DNA from: Andreprevotia sp. IGB-42 | GTDB taxonomy: Bacteria > Pseudomonadota > Gammaproteobacteria > Burkholderiales > Chitinibacteraceae | Direction of reading: 5' to 3' | Assembly: GCF_009848685.1 (NCBI RefSeq) | Contig: NZ_WXTX01000006.1 | Span: forward strand, 62,001-126,000 | Length of the DNA stretch: 64,000 nucleotides | In this document: positions 8,858 through 18,186 of the stretch, one piece after another | Layout: each line of letters begins with the position of its first letter | Numbering within the stretch: the first letter of the stretch is position 1 | Translations under genes and position numbers: made by a program | Notes under the pieces: generated by a model | Told to the model about the DNA's origin: nothing | The model's input: the letters and a program-made list of their open reading frames with translations, nothing else | Database searches by the model: none

Positions 8858-9934
8858 TCAGCGTACCAGCGAAATGCCCACACGCACACTTTCGGTCCGG
8901 CGATCATAGGTGCGCAGCGTTTCGCCATAGCCGTTCCAGTATTGCAGATAGCCATACAAGTCCAGCCCCAGCAGCGTATTGAGCGGGTAGCTCAGGTCCA
9001 GCTGGAATGCACCTTTGCCGCTCTTGCCGGTGCGCGCCATCAGGCCTGCCTGCCAGCCTTGCTGCTCGCCGGCACGGAAGCGCCAGTCCACATAGCCGCG
9101 GTAGTCCTTGATATCGGGGTTATCGCTCAGATCGCCGATGTAGGCATTGATTGAGGGCGAAAACACGAAATTCAAGCGCTGCGGATCGCCCCAGATGAAG
9201 GTGGGTCGCACAAACAATTGATTGAAGCTGCGCGAATCACCTTCTTCCTTGCCGTTGGATTCATGCCGGTAGCCGGTTGCGATATCAAAACGGCTGACGC
9301 CGGGCAGCTTCGCCACATTGGCGTATTCATAGTAAAGCTCGGGCCGGTAGCTGGTATCGTAAAACGCGCTGGATTTCTCGCCGATATTCCACAGCGAGCT
9401 TTGCGTATAGGCAAAACGCATGCCGGCCAGCCACGGGTAACGCGCGGCAATGTCACTTTCCGGATCGACAAACTGGTATTTGAAGCTGAATTGGAAGCGG
9501 GCGTCCTTGCCATTGGGATTGATGAGGAAATACATCGGCTCGTAACCGGAGAACCGGTAAGCGGCATAACCGGACAGCGTGGTATTGCGCAGTTGCTGAT
9601 CCTGCAGCGCCACCGTGGTGTTGGCTGGCTGCGCGGCGGCAGTTGTCGCATCGCCATCGGCCGGCTTCACGACGGTATAGCGCACCATGCTGGCCGATTC
9701 CGGCTGGATCTGCCGGGTTCCGGTGCTGCTGGTTACACAGGCTTTGTCAGTGGGGCAGACCAGGCTGGCCGGTGGCGTAAAGGCTTCCACCTTCTGGCCG
9801 CGGTTCACGAACAGCACATCAACCACGCTGGCATCTTCTCCGGCAGGCAGAAAGACGGTTTCGGCAGCCAAAGCAGGCAGGCAAAGCCCGGACATCAGCA
9901 GGGTACCGGCAATGAATGGTTGGGAGGGGCGCAT
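8858..9934 (-). CDS. pldA: Outer membrane phospholipase A (OMPLA)
   Basis: Integral outer-membrane enzyme that hydrolyses phospholipids appearing in the outer leaflet, keeping lipid asymmetry. 358 residues from the ATG chosen here (a TTG three codons earlier is the alternative). A signal peptide ends at PALA-AE. The catalytic triad of OMPLA is seen as His224, Ser226 and Asn238 in GYRHESNG...SRSFNQ, with the same spacing as H142/S144/N156 of the E. coli enzyme; Ser234 matches the calcium ligand Ser152. The N-terminal extension of about 80-100 residues before the barrel is longer than in E. coli. The C-terminus has the alternating hydrophobic pattern and a terminal Val-Arg. Confidence 0.93.
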   Translation of the reverse strand: MRPSQPFIAGTLLMSGLCLPALAAETVFLPAGEDASVVDVLFVNRGQKVEAFTPPASLVCPTDKACVTSSTGTRQIQPESASMVRYTVVKPADGDATTAAAQPANTTVALQDQQLRNTTLSGYAAYRFSGYEPMYFLINPNGKDARFQFSFKYQFVDPESDIAARYPWLAGMRFAYTQSSLWNIGEKSSAFYDTSYRPELYYEYANVAKLPGVSRFDIATGYRHESNGKEEGDSRSFNQLFVRPTFIWGDPQRLNFVFSPSINAYIGDLSDNPDIKDYRGYVDWRFRAGEQQGWQAGLMARTGKSGKGAFQLDLSYPLNTLLGLDLYGYLQYWNGYGETLRTYDRRTESVRVGISLVR

Positions 9935-10022
9935 GATGCTCAATGGAAATGGACAGCTTGCAGGCTAACCGGCCTGCCGCCAATCCGCCACGCCACTTTT
10001 CATGCTTGCTTCATGTGCGGCT

Positions 10023-12635
10023 TCAATTGACCTGCACTGCCTGCAGCAATTCGCCTTCCAGCCGGCGCACCGCCAGTTCATCGCCAAGGATGGGGCCGGA
10101 AATGAGGAAATGGTCTTCCGCTCGCTCGCCCAGCGTCATGATCTTGGCGCTCTGGATGTCGATACGGTGTGTGGCCAGTACGCGCGCAATGGTCGAAAGC
10201 AAACCGGTACGGTCACCGGCGGTGATGGCCAGCACGTTGTATTTGCCGCGTTCGTCGGGGCGGATCAGCACGTGTGGCTGTACCGGAAAGTGCTTCTGCT
10301 GGCGCGAGATGCGCGCCTTGGGGGGCGCGGGTAGCGCTTGCGCTTCCTGCAACTGCTTGCCCAGTTCGTATTCCACATAGCCGATCAGGTCGCGGTAGTT
10401 CTCGCCGCGGTGCTCGGGAATGAACACATAGAAACTGTCCAGCGCATAGCGGCTGCGCGTGGTATGCACCTGTGCATCGAAGATGCTGTAGCCGGCGCGC
10501 TCGAAAAAAGCACAGGTACGGGCAAACAGATCCGGCGTATCCGGTGTGTAGACCAGCACCTGCAAGCCTTCGCCGGATTCGGACAGCCGCGCCCGCACGA
10601 TGGGTTCTTTGGTGGCAATGCGGTTGAACAGCATGCGCGTATGCCAAGCGATCTCCCGTGCGTCGTGGCGCAGGAAGTACACGGTATCGAGCTCATCCCA
10701 GAAGGCCTGGTGCGCATCTTCACGCAGCCCGTACAGCCGTACCAGTCGCAGTGCTTCTTCCTGGCGCTCTTCCAGCCAGCTTGCCGGTGGCAGTTGATCC
10801 TGGGCAAGGTAACGCTGCGTGGCCTTGAACAGGTCTTCCAGCAGCTTGGCTTTCCACGCGTTCCACACCTTGGGGCTGGTGCCGCGTATGTCTGCAACGG
10901 TCAGCAGGTAGAGTGCGTTCAGCCGGCGCTGGTCGCCCACCAGCGTAGCGAATTCCTGCACCACTTCCGGGTCGTAGACATCCTGCTTCTGCGCCACGTG
11001 GGACATGGTCAGGTGGTGTTCTACCAGCCACGGGATCAGCGCGCGGTCTTCATCGGGTAGCGGATGGCTGTTGACGAAATCCGCGGCAATATCCCGGCCG
11101 ATGACCGAGTGATCGCCGCCACGTCCCTTGCCGATATCGTGGAACAGCGCCGCAAGATAGAGTACTTCCGGCCGATCGAATTCTTCGATCAGGCGCGAGC
11201 ACAGCGGATATTCATGCGTGAACGCCGGCACGGCAAAGCGGCGCATGTTGCGCAACACCATCAGCGTGTGTTCGTCCACCGTGTATACGTGGAACAGGTC
11301 GTGCTGCATGCGGCCCACCAGATCGCCAAACTTGGGGATATAGCGGCCCAGTACGCCGTACTGGTTCATGCGCCGCAATACGCGGGTAAGGCCGCGTGGC
11401 TCGCGGAACAACTGGATGAACAGTAGCTTGTTGAGCGGATTGGCGCGGAACTGCTCGTCGATCTGCCCGCGCGCATGCCACAGCGCGCGCAGTGTTTCCG
11501 GGGAAATGTCGGTGATCTCGCGCTGCTGCTCGTGCAGCAGGAATAGCTCGATGATGGCTGACGGCTCGCGCTGGAAGATATCCGGCGCGGTGATTTCCAG
11601 CACGCTGCCGCGCAGCTGGAAGCGCGCATTCAGTGGTACCACCTTGATGCCGATCTGCGAGAAGATCCGCCCGCGCAGCGCATGCACCAGCAACGGCGTG
11701 AGCTGGCTGACGATGCGCGCCGCACGGTAGTAGTGCGCCATCAGGCGCTCGCTGCCACGGTTGACGAGGTCGTCTTCAAAGCCGAAATCACGCGCCAGTG
11801 CATTCTGGTAATCGAACAGGATGCGGTCTTCGCGGCGTTTGGCCAACCAGTGCAGCTGGATGCGGATCACGCGTAGCGTGCGCTCTGCGCGGCGCAGCTT
11901 CTGGCTTTCCTCGCGCGTGAGCATGCCCAGTGCCGCCAGTGCACGCCAGTCGCGCCCCAGCCCCAGGCTGGCGGCAATCCAGCCCACCAGGTGCAGATCA
12001 CGCAGGCCACCCGGCGCCTCCTTGAGATTGGGTTCCAGCTTGTAGGTGGCATTGAGGAAGCGCCCGTAGCGGGCTTGTTGCTCCAGCAGCTTGGCTTCGA
12101 AGAATTCCTTCGGATCGATATAGCGGTGCACGGTATCGCGGAACAGCGCAAAGCGCGCGGCATCGCCGGTCAGGCGCCGGCACTCGAGCAGTGCCGTCTG
12201 CACGGTGATGTCTTTTTCCGCTTCATTAAGGCAATCGGCCAGCGTGCGTACCGCATGGCCGACTTCCAGCCCCACATCCCACAGCTCGCCGACGAAGATT
12301 TCCAGCTCTTCGAGCATGGCCGGCGCGGGCTGATCCGGCAGCAGGATCAGCAAGTCGATATCGGAGTGCGGAAACAGCTCGCCGCGCCCATAGCCGCCCA
12401 CGGCGATCAACAGTGCTTCATCGGGGAAGCGGTGGCGGTTCCACAGTTCGGCCAGCGTGCGGTCGGTCAGCCGGGCCAGCTTGCGCAATAGCGGGACACT
12501 GGCGGCAGGCGTGGAAAAACGCGCTTGCAGTGCAGCCTTGCCGGCAAGGTAGTCTTGTCGCAAGGCCGTAACAGGTCGTGGAGGGGCCAGCATGCCGGGC
12601 GCTGCAGGTGGATCGATGACGCGCGCATCCGGCAT
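10023..12635 (-). CDS. glnD: [Protein-PII] uridylyltransferase / uridylyl-removing enzyme
   Basis: Sensor of glutamine that adds UMP to PII proteins when nitrogen is short and removes it when glutamine is high. 870 residues, normal for the family. Order of domains: nucleotidyltransferase (GGYGRGELFPHSDIDLL, about residues 86-102, with the D-x-D metal site), GlnD linker, HD domain with HDIGKGRGGDHS (around residue 460) for UMP removal, then two C-terminal ACT domains that bind glutamine. It starts nine bases after the map stop codon, so it is co-transcribed with map, an arrangement common in Betaproteobacteria. Confidence 0.97.
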   Translation of the reverse strand: MPDARVIDPPAAPGMLAPPRPVTALRQDYLAGKAALQARFSTPAASVPLLRKLARLTDRTLAELWNRHRFPDEALLIAVGGYGRGELFPHSDIDLLILLPDQPAPAMLEELEIFVGELWDVGLEVGHAVRTLADCLNEAEKDITVQTALLECRRLTGDAARFALFRDTVHRYIDPKEFFEAKLLEQQARYGRFLNATYKLEPNLKEAPGGLRDLHLVGWIAASLGLGRDWRALAALGMLTREESQKLRRAERTLRVIRIQLHWLAKRREDRILFDYQNALARDFGFEDDLVNRGSERLMAHYYRAARIVSQLTPLLVHALRGRIFSQIGIKVVPLNARFQLRGSVLEITAPDIFQREPSAIIELFLLHEQQREITDISPETLRALWHARGQIDEQFRANPLNKLLFIQLFREPRGLTRVLRRMNQYGVLGRYIPKFGDLVGRMQHDLFHVYTVDEHTLMVLRNMRRFAVPAFTHEYPLCSRLIEEFDRPEVLYLAALFHDIGKGRGGDHSVIGRDIAADFVNSHPLPDEDRALIPWLVEHHLTMSHVAQKQDVYDPEVVQEFATLVGDQRRLNALYLLTVADIRGTSPKVWNAWKAKLLEDLFKATQRYLAQDQLPPASWLEERQEEALRLVRLYGLREDAHQAFWDELDTVYFLRHDAREIAWHTRMLFNRIATKEPIVRARLSESGEGLQVLVYTPDTPDLFARTCAFFERAGYSIFDAQVHTTRSRYALDSFYVFIPEHRGENYRDLIGYVEYELGKQLQEAQALPAPPKARISRQQKHFPVQPHVLIRPDERGKYNVLAITAGDRTGLLSTIARVLATHRIDIQSAKIMTLGERAEDHFLISGPILGDELAVRRLEGELLQAVQVN

Positions 12636-12644
12636 GGGGGCTCC

Positions 12645-13454
12645 TTAGGCGAGCAGGTAACGTTCTGGCTTGGTGGGGGCACCGGCCGAAGTGGTCAGCA
12701 CTTCGTAGCCTGTTTCCGTAACCAGGATGGTGTGTTCCCACTGTGCGGACAGGCTGCGGTCCTTGGTGACAATGGTCCACCCATCCGGCATCGATTTGAT
12801 TTCGCGCTTGCCGGCGTTGATCATTGGCTCAATGGTGAAGATCATGCCGGCTTTGAGCTCGACGCCGGTACCGGCGCGGCCGTAATGCAGCACCTGCGGG
12901 TCTTCATGGAAGACCTTGCCGATGCCGTGACCACAGAATTCACGTACTACCGAATAGCCGGCTTTCTCCGCGTATTTCTGGATCGCTTCGCCGATATCGC
13001 CCAGGTGTGCACCGGCCCGCACTTTTTCGATGCCCAGCCACATGCAGTCATAGGTGACTTGCGACAGCCGCTTGGCGTGCTGCGCCACATGCTCGCCCAC
13101 CAAGAAGCTGCGGCTGGTATCGCCGTGGTAGCCATCCTTGATCACGGTGATGTCGAGGTTGACGATGTCGCCGTCTTTTAGCGGTTTCTCGCCCGGAATG
13201 CCGTGGCAGATCACCTGGTTGACCGAGGTGCAGATGGCTTTCGGGTAGGGCGTATAGCCGGGCGGGCAATAATTGAGCGGTGCAGGGATGGTGCCCTGCA
13301 CATTGGTCATGTATTCATGGCACAGCCGATCAAGCTCGCCGGTGGTGACACCGGGCTGCACGAACGGGGTGATGTAATCGAGCACTTCACTGGCCAGACG
13401 GCCGGCAATGCGCATGCCGGCAATGTCTTCCGCTGTCTTGATGATAATGGACAT
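12645..13454 (-). CDS. map: Methionine aminopeptidase, type I
   Basis: Removes the N-terminal Met after deformylation. 269 residues beginning MSIIIKTAEDIAGMR, preceded by an AGGAAAG ribosome-binding site; the longer open frame to 13499 is not supported. Family features seen: CHGIPG (substrate His), NLDITV and GDTSRSF with metal Asp residues, the GHGIGKVFHEDP block with metal His, FTIEPM with metal Glu, and the terminal EHT-I-VTE Glu. Usually map stands opposite rpsB-tsf; here the upstream neighbour is instead an IS-split lipoprotein gene. It leads the map-glnD transcript; a TAAAAT box at about 13518-13523 on the minus strand could be its -10 (weak). Confidence 0.96.
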   Translation of the reverse strand: MSIIIKTAEDIAGMRIAGRLASEVLDYITPFVQPGVTTGELDRLCHEYMTNVQGTIPAPLNYCPPGYTPYPKAICTSVNQVICHGIPGEKPLKDGDIVNLDITVIKDGYHGDTSRSFLVGEHVAQHAKRLSQVTYDCMWLGIEKVRAGAHLGDIGEAIQKYAEKAGYSVVREFCGHGIGKVFHEDPQVLHYGRAGTGVELKAGMIFTIEPMINAGKREIKSMPDGWTIVTKDRSLSAQWEHTILVTETGYEVLTTSAGAPTKPERYLLA

Positions 13455-14179
13455 GGGCTTTCCTGAATGGCATGCGTCCAGCTTGGCGCTGCCATGCAAT
13501 TTGTTAGGGTCAGGCTGATTTTACCGCCTTGCGCCTGTCAGTAACACGATATTCTTGCCATATAGATGGTGTAGCGTGCGCGGCTTTGCAATGGCGCAAT
13601 GGCGGTTGTACCTGCCTGATGCCAATCCATGTGGATTTGCGGCCTTATTTGCCGTCGATATTGCCGATGAATGCCTGCACTTCCATGGGGCGGTAAAGCA
13701 CCTCGCCGGGGCTGGCATAAACGGTGAGCTTGCCCTTCTCGACCAAGCCCACTTCCAGCTTGCGATTCTGCGTATCGATCAATACGTAGCCGGCTTCCAT
13801 GCCGCCCTGATGCGCCTTGTTGCCGGTTACATACAGCACGCGATCCTGCGATAGCGGCCCTTGCGTGGCGGTATTGGCGCGCAGCACCGCGATCTTGTCG
13901 CCCAGCAGTTTTTTCAGCTCGGGTGCGATCGGGCTCAAATAGGTAAACAGGCCCAGATCGGCCGGGTACTGGCCCACATGCTGTTCCAGCACTTGCCAGT
14001 CGTTGCCGGCCAGGCGCACCGCGCTCTCCTTGAGTGCCTTGCCGTGCTCGGCAAGCTCGCGTTGTACCTTGCTGGCATCGAGGCCGGTGCTGTCGAGTGC
14101 GGCGCTGGCCTGCTGCTTGAGGCTATCCACTGCAGCACGTGCCTCCTGCGCAACGGTTGATGCGGTGTGCTGCTTGACG

Positions 14180-14187
14180 CTATCGAG
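14180..14187. repeat. Target-site duplication, left copy (CTATCGAG)
   Basis: Identical to the 8 bases at 15682-15689 directly outside the other end of the IS. Deleting one copy plus the IS restores the reading frame of the host lipoprotein gene. Confidence 0.9.
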
Positions 14188-14204
14188 TCGGGTCTGAATA
14201 ATTC
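14188..14204 (+). repeat. IS terminal inverted repeat, left end
   Basis: TCGGGTCTGAATAATTC, the outer 17 bases of the element; pairs with the right end with a single mismatch at position 12. Confidence 0.88.
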
Positions 14205-14209
14205 GTTTT

Positions 14210-15562
14210 TCACACCACCATGTTGGCTGAAGGCCGGTAAGGGGCCTGAGCATCATCCAGCAACTGGTAATAAGCCAACCCGATCAGGGCGCAAAGAAGC
14301 CGCAGCTTCTTCAGAATCAACCGTAGGTTGTGTCCGCAACCGCACAGCAGGGCGTGGAAGGCATCGCCTTCCGCGCCTTTCAGCCAGTTCCGCCGCAGCC
14401 TGCCGTCGTTTTTCATGTGGCCGATGACGGGTTCGATGGCGCTGCGCCTCTTGATGTCCCGTTTCAAGCGGGTGGTGATGCCCCGCTTCAGATTCCGGTG
14501 ATAAACCTTGATGTCGTTCGGTGCCGAATGACCGCGATAACCCAGATCCACAAACACTTCCTTCGGCCGGCGACTGGTCAGAATTTCCAGCTGCTCCAGT
14601 GCTTCGTGCAGCGTATGACCGTCATACGGATCGCCTGGCAGACTGCGCATGCCGACCACCGGTCCTTCCTTGTGGGTGGTGGCCACCGAGACTTTGACGC
14701 CAAATTCATAGGGCTGGCGGGCCTTGCCTTTGCTGATGCATTCCACTTCGGGGGCATGCAGGCTGTACAGCTTGTTCTTGTCCTTCTTCTGCTGGGTGAG
14801 CAAGCGCTCGACCTTGTGCAGCAGTTCGCGACTCTTGTCATGCAGTGCGGCAGGAATGCGCTCCACCTGGCGTGAGACATCGCGCCACACTCGGCCGACC
14901 AGGGTTTTCAGCTTCTTCAGGCTGCTGCGCATCCGCTTGTACTGTTTGGCGTGCGCGTAGCGACCAATCTGGCCGGCCAGCTTCGGGGCTTCGCGGTTGT
15001 AATTCTGTCGCAGCGTCAATCCGGCTTCCGTCGCCAGCTTCACCAGCTGCTCGCGCCCGCAATTGAGCAGGCGGCTGTCAGTCGGATGCGCAATGGCTTT
15101 TTCCTGCACGGTGCTGTCGACAATCACTTTGTCGAAACTCTGACGTTTGACGATACCGGTGGATTCCGCGGCGCGGATCGTTTGTGTGAGCAGCCATTCC
15201 AAGCCTTCTTCACCAATCCGCTGGCGCCAGCGGGTCAGCGAACTGGGATCAATCGGCGGCTGGTGCTGGAACCAGGTTTCGCCGCAGAACAGTTGCCAGT
15301 AGGGATTCTCCACCCAGCCCCAGACCACATCCTCATCCGACAGGTCAAAGGTGTGCTGCAGATAAAGCAGGCCAGCAATCAGCCTTGGGGGTAGCGCTGG
15401 CCGGCCACGCTGAGAAGGAAACAGGCCCGCCCACTCCCGCTCGAACACCGCCCAGTCGATGTGCTCCGCCAGTTTGACCAGCGGATGGCGAAGATTGACC
15501 AGCTCATCCAGACGCTGGCGAAACAGATCGTTGGACTTGGGTATCAGTGGCTTGGGACCCAT
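14210..15562 (-). CDS. DDE transposase of the insertion sequence (DUF772 + DDE_Tnp_1 type)
   Basis: 450 residues from the ATG that has a GAGG site upstream; a TTG seven codons earlier is the alternative. The N-terminal part (LPPRLIAGLLYLQHTFDLSD..) is the DUF772 DNA-binding region of IS5/IS1182 transposases. The DDE catalytic triad is visible: Asp in VIVDSTV, Asp in VFVDLGYRGH and Glu in AIEPVIGHMK, the last with the R-x3-E-x6-K spacing of the family. No frameshift or stop interrupts it, so it may be active. The gene ends 22 bp inside the left terminal repeat. Confidence 0.93.
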   Translation of the reverse strand: MGPKPLIPKSNDLFRQRLDELVNLRHPLVKLAEHIDWAVFEREWAGLFPSQRGRPALPPRLIAGLLYLQHTFDLSDEDVVWGWVENPYWQLFCGETWFQHQPPIDPSSLTRWRQRIGEEGLEWLLTQTIRAAESTGIVKRQSFDKVIVDSTVQEKAIAHPTDSRLLNCGREQLVKLATEAGLTLRQNYNREAPKLAGQIGRYAHAKQYKRMRSSLKKLKTLVGRVWRDVSRQVERIPAALHDKSRELLHKVERLLTQQKKDKNKLYSLHAPEVECISKGKARQPYEFGVKVSVATTHKEGPVVGMRSLPGDPYDGHTLHEALEQLEILTSRRPKEVFVDLGYRGHSAPNDIKVYHRNLKRGITTRLKRDIKRRSAIEPVIGHMKNDGRLRRNWLKGAEGDAFHALLCGCGHNLRLILKKLRLLCALIGLAYYQLLDDAQAPYRPSANMVV

Positions 15563-15664
15563 GCTGGCCTCGGAAATTTGCAAGGAATCGCAGCCATTTT
15601 AATGAAAACTTGCAAATTCATGAGTGGGGTGTGGCTGGATTTTTCATATAAATCAGTCGGATAT

Positions 15665-15681
15665 GAATTGTTCAGACCCGA
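15665..15681 (-). repeat. IS terminal inverted repeat, right end
   Basis: Read on the minus strand this is TCGGGTCTGAACAATTC, the partner of the left end. Confidence 0.88.
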
Positions 15682-15689
15682 CTATCGAG
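15682..15689. repeat. Target-site duplication, right copy (CTATCGAG)
   Basis: Second copy of the 8-bp direct repeat generated by the IS insertion. Confidence 0.9.
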
Positions 15690-15816
15690 CGCCTGATCGC
15701 AGGCGGTGAGGCCCAGTGCTGCTGCAAATAGCAGGATTCGTTTCATTGCCGGGTTTTATGGTTGCGGTATGCGTATCGGGATAGGAGTCCCGGCGGCGCT
15801 GCGGGTTCCGCAGTGC

Positions 15817-16473
15817 TCAGTCAGGAAAAACAACCGGGGCATCGCCGGGCTGCCATTGCGGGTATTTCTGCATGGCCGGTTCGAACCACGGGTCGTTCAC
15901 GATGCCGGCCAGCCACGCGCGCAATGCGGGATAGGGGGAGGCGGCAAACCATGCTGCATCGACTTGGGCAAACTGGCGGATGAAGGGTGCAATGGCGATA
16001 TCCGCCAGGCAAAGCGTATCCCGGCACAATGCGCCGTGGCGCTGTATGCGTGCATTCAGCCCGGCCAGTATGTGCTCTGCAGCCTGCCGGTATTGCACCT
16101 GGCTTTGTTCCGCATGGCGCTCCGGGTATTTGTAGCGGTCCAGCAGTGGCTTGAAGTCCTGATCGTTCAGCGCAAGCAGCACCTCGATATCCACAGCGCA
16201 GTGGGCATCCGTTGCCGCCAGCCAGTCGCCGGGGTCATGCTGTTGCAGCGCCCAGCGCATGATATCGGCGCTTTGTTCCAGTACCTGTCCCGCGGGGGTG
16301 ATCAATATCGGCACCGTACCCTTGGGGGACGCTTGCAGCAAAGCGGCTGGCTTGCTGCGCAACACCACTTCGCGCAACACCACCCGCACACCGCTGTGCA
16401 TGATGGCCAGCCTGGCGCGCATTGCGTAGGGGCAGCGGCGGAATGAGTACAGGATTGGTATCGGGTCTATCAC
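15817..16473 (-). CDS. Glutathione S-transferase family protein
   Basis: 218 residues. The N-terminal thioredoxin-like half begins PIPILYSFRRCPYAMRAR with a single Cys-Pro active site (about residue 14) as in omega/glutaredoxin-2-like transferases, followed by the conserved cis-Pro segment KGTVPILIT and the EQSADIMRW glutathione-binding Ser-Ala/Asp block. The C-terminal half is all-helical and includes CLADIAIAPFIRQF, the N-capping motif of this fold. Substrate unknown; glutathione-dependent reduction or conjugation is inferred. Confidence 0.85.
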   Translation of the reverse strand: MIDPIPILYSFRRCPYAMRARLAIMHSGVRVVLREVVLRSKPAALLQASPKGTVPILITPAGQVLEQSADIMRWALQQHDPGDWLAATDAHCAVDIEVLLALNDQDFKPLLDRYKYPERHAEQSQVQYRQAAEHILAGLNARIQRHGALCRDTLCLADIAIAPFIRQFAQVDAAWFAASPYPALRAWLAGIVNDPWFEPAMQKYPQWQPGDAPVVFPD

Positions 16474-16568
16474 GCATATTTCCGTAACGGGTATTCAGCC
16501 AGCGGCGCTGCCGGTTTTGATCAAGTCCGCATCTGCCGGGCAAGGTGACGAACGCCAATTTGCAAAGA

Positions 16569-17936
16569 TCATTGGCTTTTGCCGCCTTCGGGAGCGCTGT
16601 TTGCAGGTGCTTTCCCGTTATCTGCATCAGTCTGCACACCGTCTTGTTGTTTCTTCAGCAATAGTGGACATAACTGGATGAGTAGCCAGAAAGCCAATCC
16701 ATAGCATAAAGGGCGGATTGGAATACTGTAGCGGGGAAAAGGCGAGCCAATCGCGTGGAATGCAATGAAGTAGAGCACGACGATACCCGTGATTTGCAAT
16801 GCAAAATTGGCCGTATCGCGTTTGAACAGGAAATAAATACATGCAGCTGCTGCCAACAACATCATCGGCAGATGCGCTAGCTTGGCCAGTCTGTGCGTCT
16901 GAATGAAAAGACCGTTATCAGCGTAAGGTGTTTTTGGTTGCGCGTAAATGACTGCATCACCTATGCTTTCAGTCAGATCCCAGCTCAGGAATTGGACAGG
17001 CTTGCCAAACAAGATCCAGCCCATATACCGTGCAGGCTCCGCTTTGAAGTGATCGATGGTAAGCGTTATTGCATCCCCGACAGAATTGATTTTCCTAGTT
17101 TCAAACCGGTAAGGATAGCCATAGGTTTCCGGCTTGTCCTGATACATCATGTTGATATAGGAACCGTGATGAATGAAATTAACCGAAAGTTGTGGATCGC
17201 TCATGCGGCCAATGGCTAGTTCGTTGCGTATGCTCCAACCGGAAAACGCGATGAAAAAAGGCAGGATCAGGCAGGCAAGTGCACGCCAGCCTATCTGCTT
17301 TCTATAAACAGCCCATGCAAATACCAATATATAGACAGCAACCAGCAGCATGGTAGTAGGCCGTACTAGCCAGCTTGCTGCCAATAGCAGGCCACTCAGA
17401 ATGAACAGCAATGTATTGGCTCGTTCTCTGGCAAGAACAAGCGTATATACATGGGTTATGAGCAGGAAAGTAAAAAGCGATTCGGTCAGGATGTAAACGG
17501 AAATGTTGATCAGATGGGGACTGATTGCCGTCAGCAAGCCGCAGGCAATGGCTGCCCAGAAAGGCATGATTTTGCGGAAAATCAACATGGAAAAGAGGGT
17601 GGTCAACGCACCAAGTAGCGCCTGCAGATAAAGCACCGCAGTCAGCCCCAGATCATTGCGGCCGGCATCCACGAAGGGCGCAATGAAAAACGCGTAGCCG
17701 GGCGCACGCAATGCATCGGGGTGAGGTATCACGCTTTGCGCTAAAGGCATCGCATTTGAGTAAACGCCATGCGTTTTCAGATTGAAGGCGTAGGCAAGAT
17801 AGTCCCGTGCATCACCCCGTATCAAACCATCGATCAATGTAGTACCGACTGCCGTGGCGTTCATGTACAGCGAGAAAATGGTGACGGCGAGTAATAGAAC
17901 CCAATGTAATCGCTGCGGATTCTTATCAAAATACAT
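16569..17936 (-). CDS. Polytopic membrane glycosyltransferase, PMT/ArnT-like (GT39/GT-C fold)
   Basis: 455 residues with about 11-12 hydrophobic segments. An acidic RGDARDYLAYA motif in the first periplasmic loop (about residues 40-50) and the following long loop ending in APGYAFFIAPF fit the GT-C architecture of protein mannosyltransferases and lipid A aminoarabinose transferases, which use polyprenyl-phosphate sugars. The sugar and acceptor cannot be told from sequence. GC content is visibly lower than in neighbouring genes, suggesting separate ancestry or transfer. The C-terminal tail of about 35 residues is polar (QQDGVQTDADNGKAP..). Confidence 0.72.
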   Translation of the reverse strand: MYFDKNPQRLHWVLLLAVTIFSLYMNATAVGTTLIDGLIRGDARDYLAYAFNLKTHGVYSNAMPLAQSVIPHPDALRAPGYAFFIAPFVDAGRNDLGLTAVLYLQALLGALTTLFSMLIFRKIMPFWAAIACGLLTAISPHLINISVYILTESLFTFLLITHVYTLVLARERANTLLFILSGLLLAASWLVRPTTMLLVAVYILVFAWAVYRKQIGWRALACLILPFFIAFSGWSIRNELAIGRMSDPQLSVNFIHHGSYINMMYQDKPETYGYPYRFETRKINSVGDAITLTIDHFKAEPARYMGWILFGKPVQFLSWDLTESIGDAVIYAQPKTPYADNGLFIQTHRLAKLAHLPMMLLAAAACIYFLFKRDTANFALQITGIVVLYFIAFHAIGSPFPRYSIPIRPLCYGLAFWLLIQLCPLLLKKQQDGVQTDADNGKAPANSAPEGGKSQ

Positions 17937-18114
17937 TGCTGTTTCTCATTGGATATCTCGGCGGTTGAAGTGCGAGTTTCAGAATGACGGATGGTTCAAC
18001 GCTGCCGCAATTCATCTGGTTTTGCGGTTTGCGTTTGAATAGCGCTGGTTCCGAGCATAGAAGAAATTCATTACATCAAGCTTATCACGAACCTTCGCAT
18101 GCTATCGCATGAAC

Positions 18115-18143
18115 AAAAAAAGGTCGCAAGCGACCTTTTTTTT
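18115..18143. terminator. Bidirectional intrinsic terminator after minE
   Basis: GGTCGC-AA-GCGACC stem flanked by seven A on the left and eight T on the right, so it can end transcription from either side. It lies about 45 bases after the minE stop on the minus strand. The 180 bases to its left, up to the glycosyltransferase start, are AT-richer than average and hold no recognisable gene. Confidence 0.88.
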
Positions 18144-18186
18144 ACCATCGTCAAATGCATTGGCATACCGGGCACTGCGTGAAGGC

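Larger units (their letters stand above)
14188..15681 (-). mobile_element. Insertion sequence (IS5/IS1182-like), 1,494 bp, complete
   Basis: Bounded by 17-bp terminal inverted repeats that match at 16 of 17 positions (TCGGGTCTGAAYAATTC) and flanked by a perfect 8-bp direct repeat CTATCGAG. One transposase gene fills almost the whole element on the minus strand. Intact ends, an intact open frame and an exact target duplication suggest a recent insertion. The duplication of 8 bp is longer than the 2-4 bp usual for typical IS5 members, so the family assignment from the protein is provisional. Confidence 0.9.
13645..15746 (-). pseudogene. Small lipoprotein gene split by an insertion sequence
   Basis: The gene begins at 15746 with a lipoprotein signal, MKRILLFAAALGLTAC (lipobox LTAC), and reads 21 codons to the IS. 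On the far side of the IS the same frame continues as ..LDSVKQHTASTVAQEA.. and ends at 13645. Removing the IS and one copy of the 8-bp duplication restores an unbroken 199-residue reading frame across CDQALDSVKQH. The rebuilt protein is a helical, Ala/Gln-rich linker and then a compact domain with an Ala/Gly-rich beta pattern (YVTGNKAHQGG.., VGLVEKGKLTV). I do not recognise the family. As it stands, translation from the original start stops three codons into the IS (24 residues). The C-terminal part can be read from a start inside the IS end (14256), but without the lipoprotein signal, so it is most likely inactive. Confidence 0.85.
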
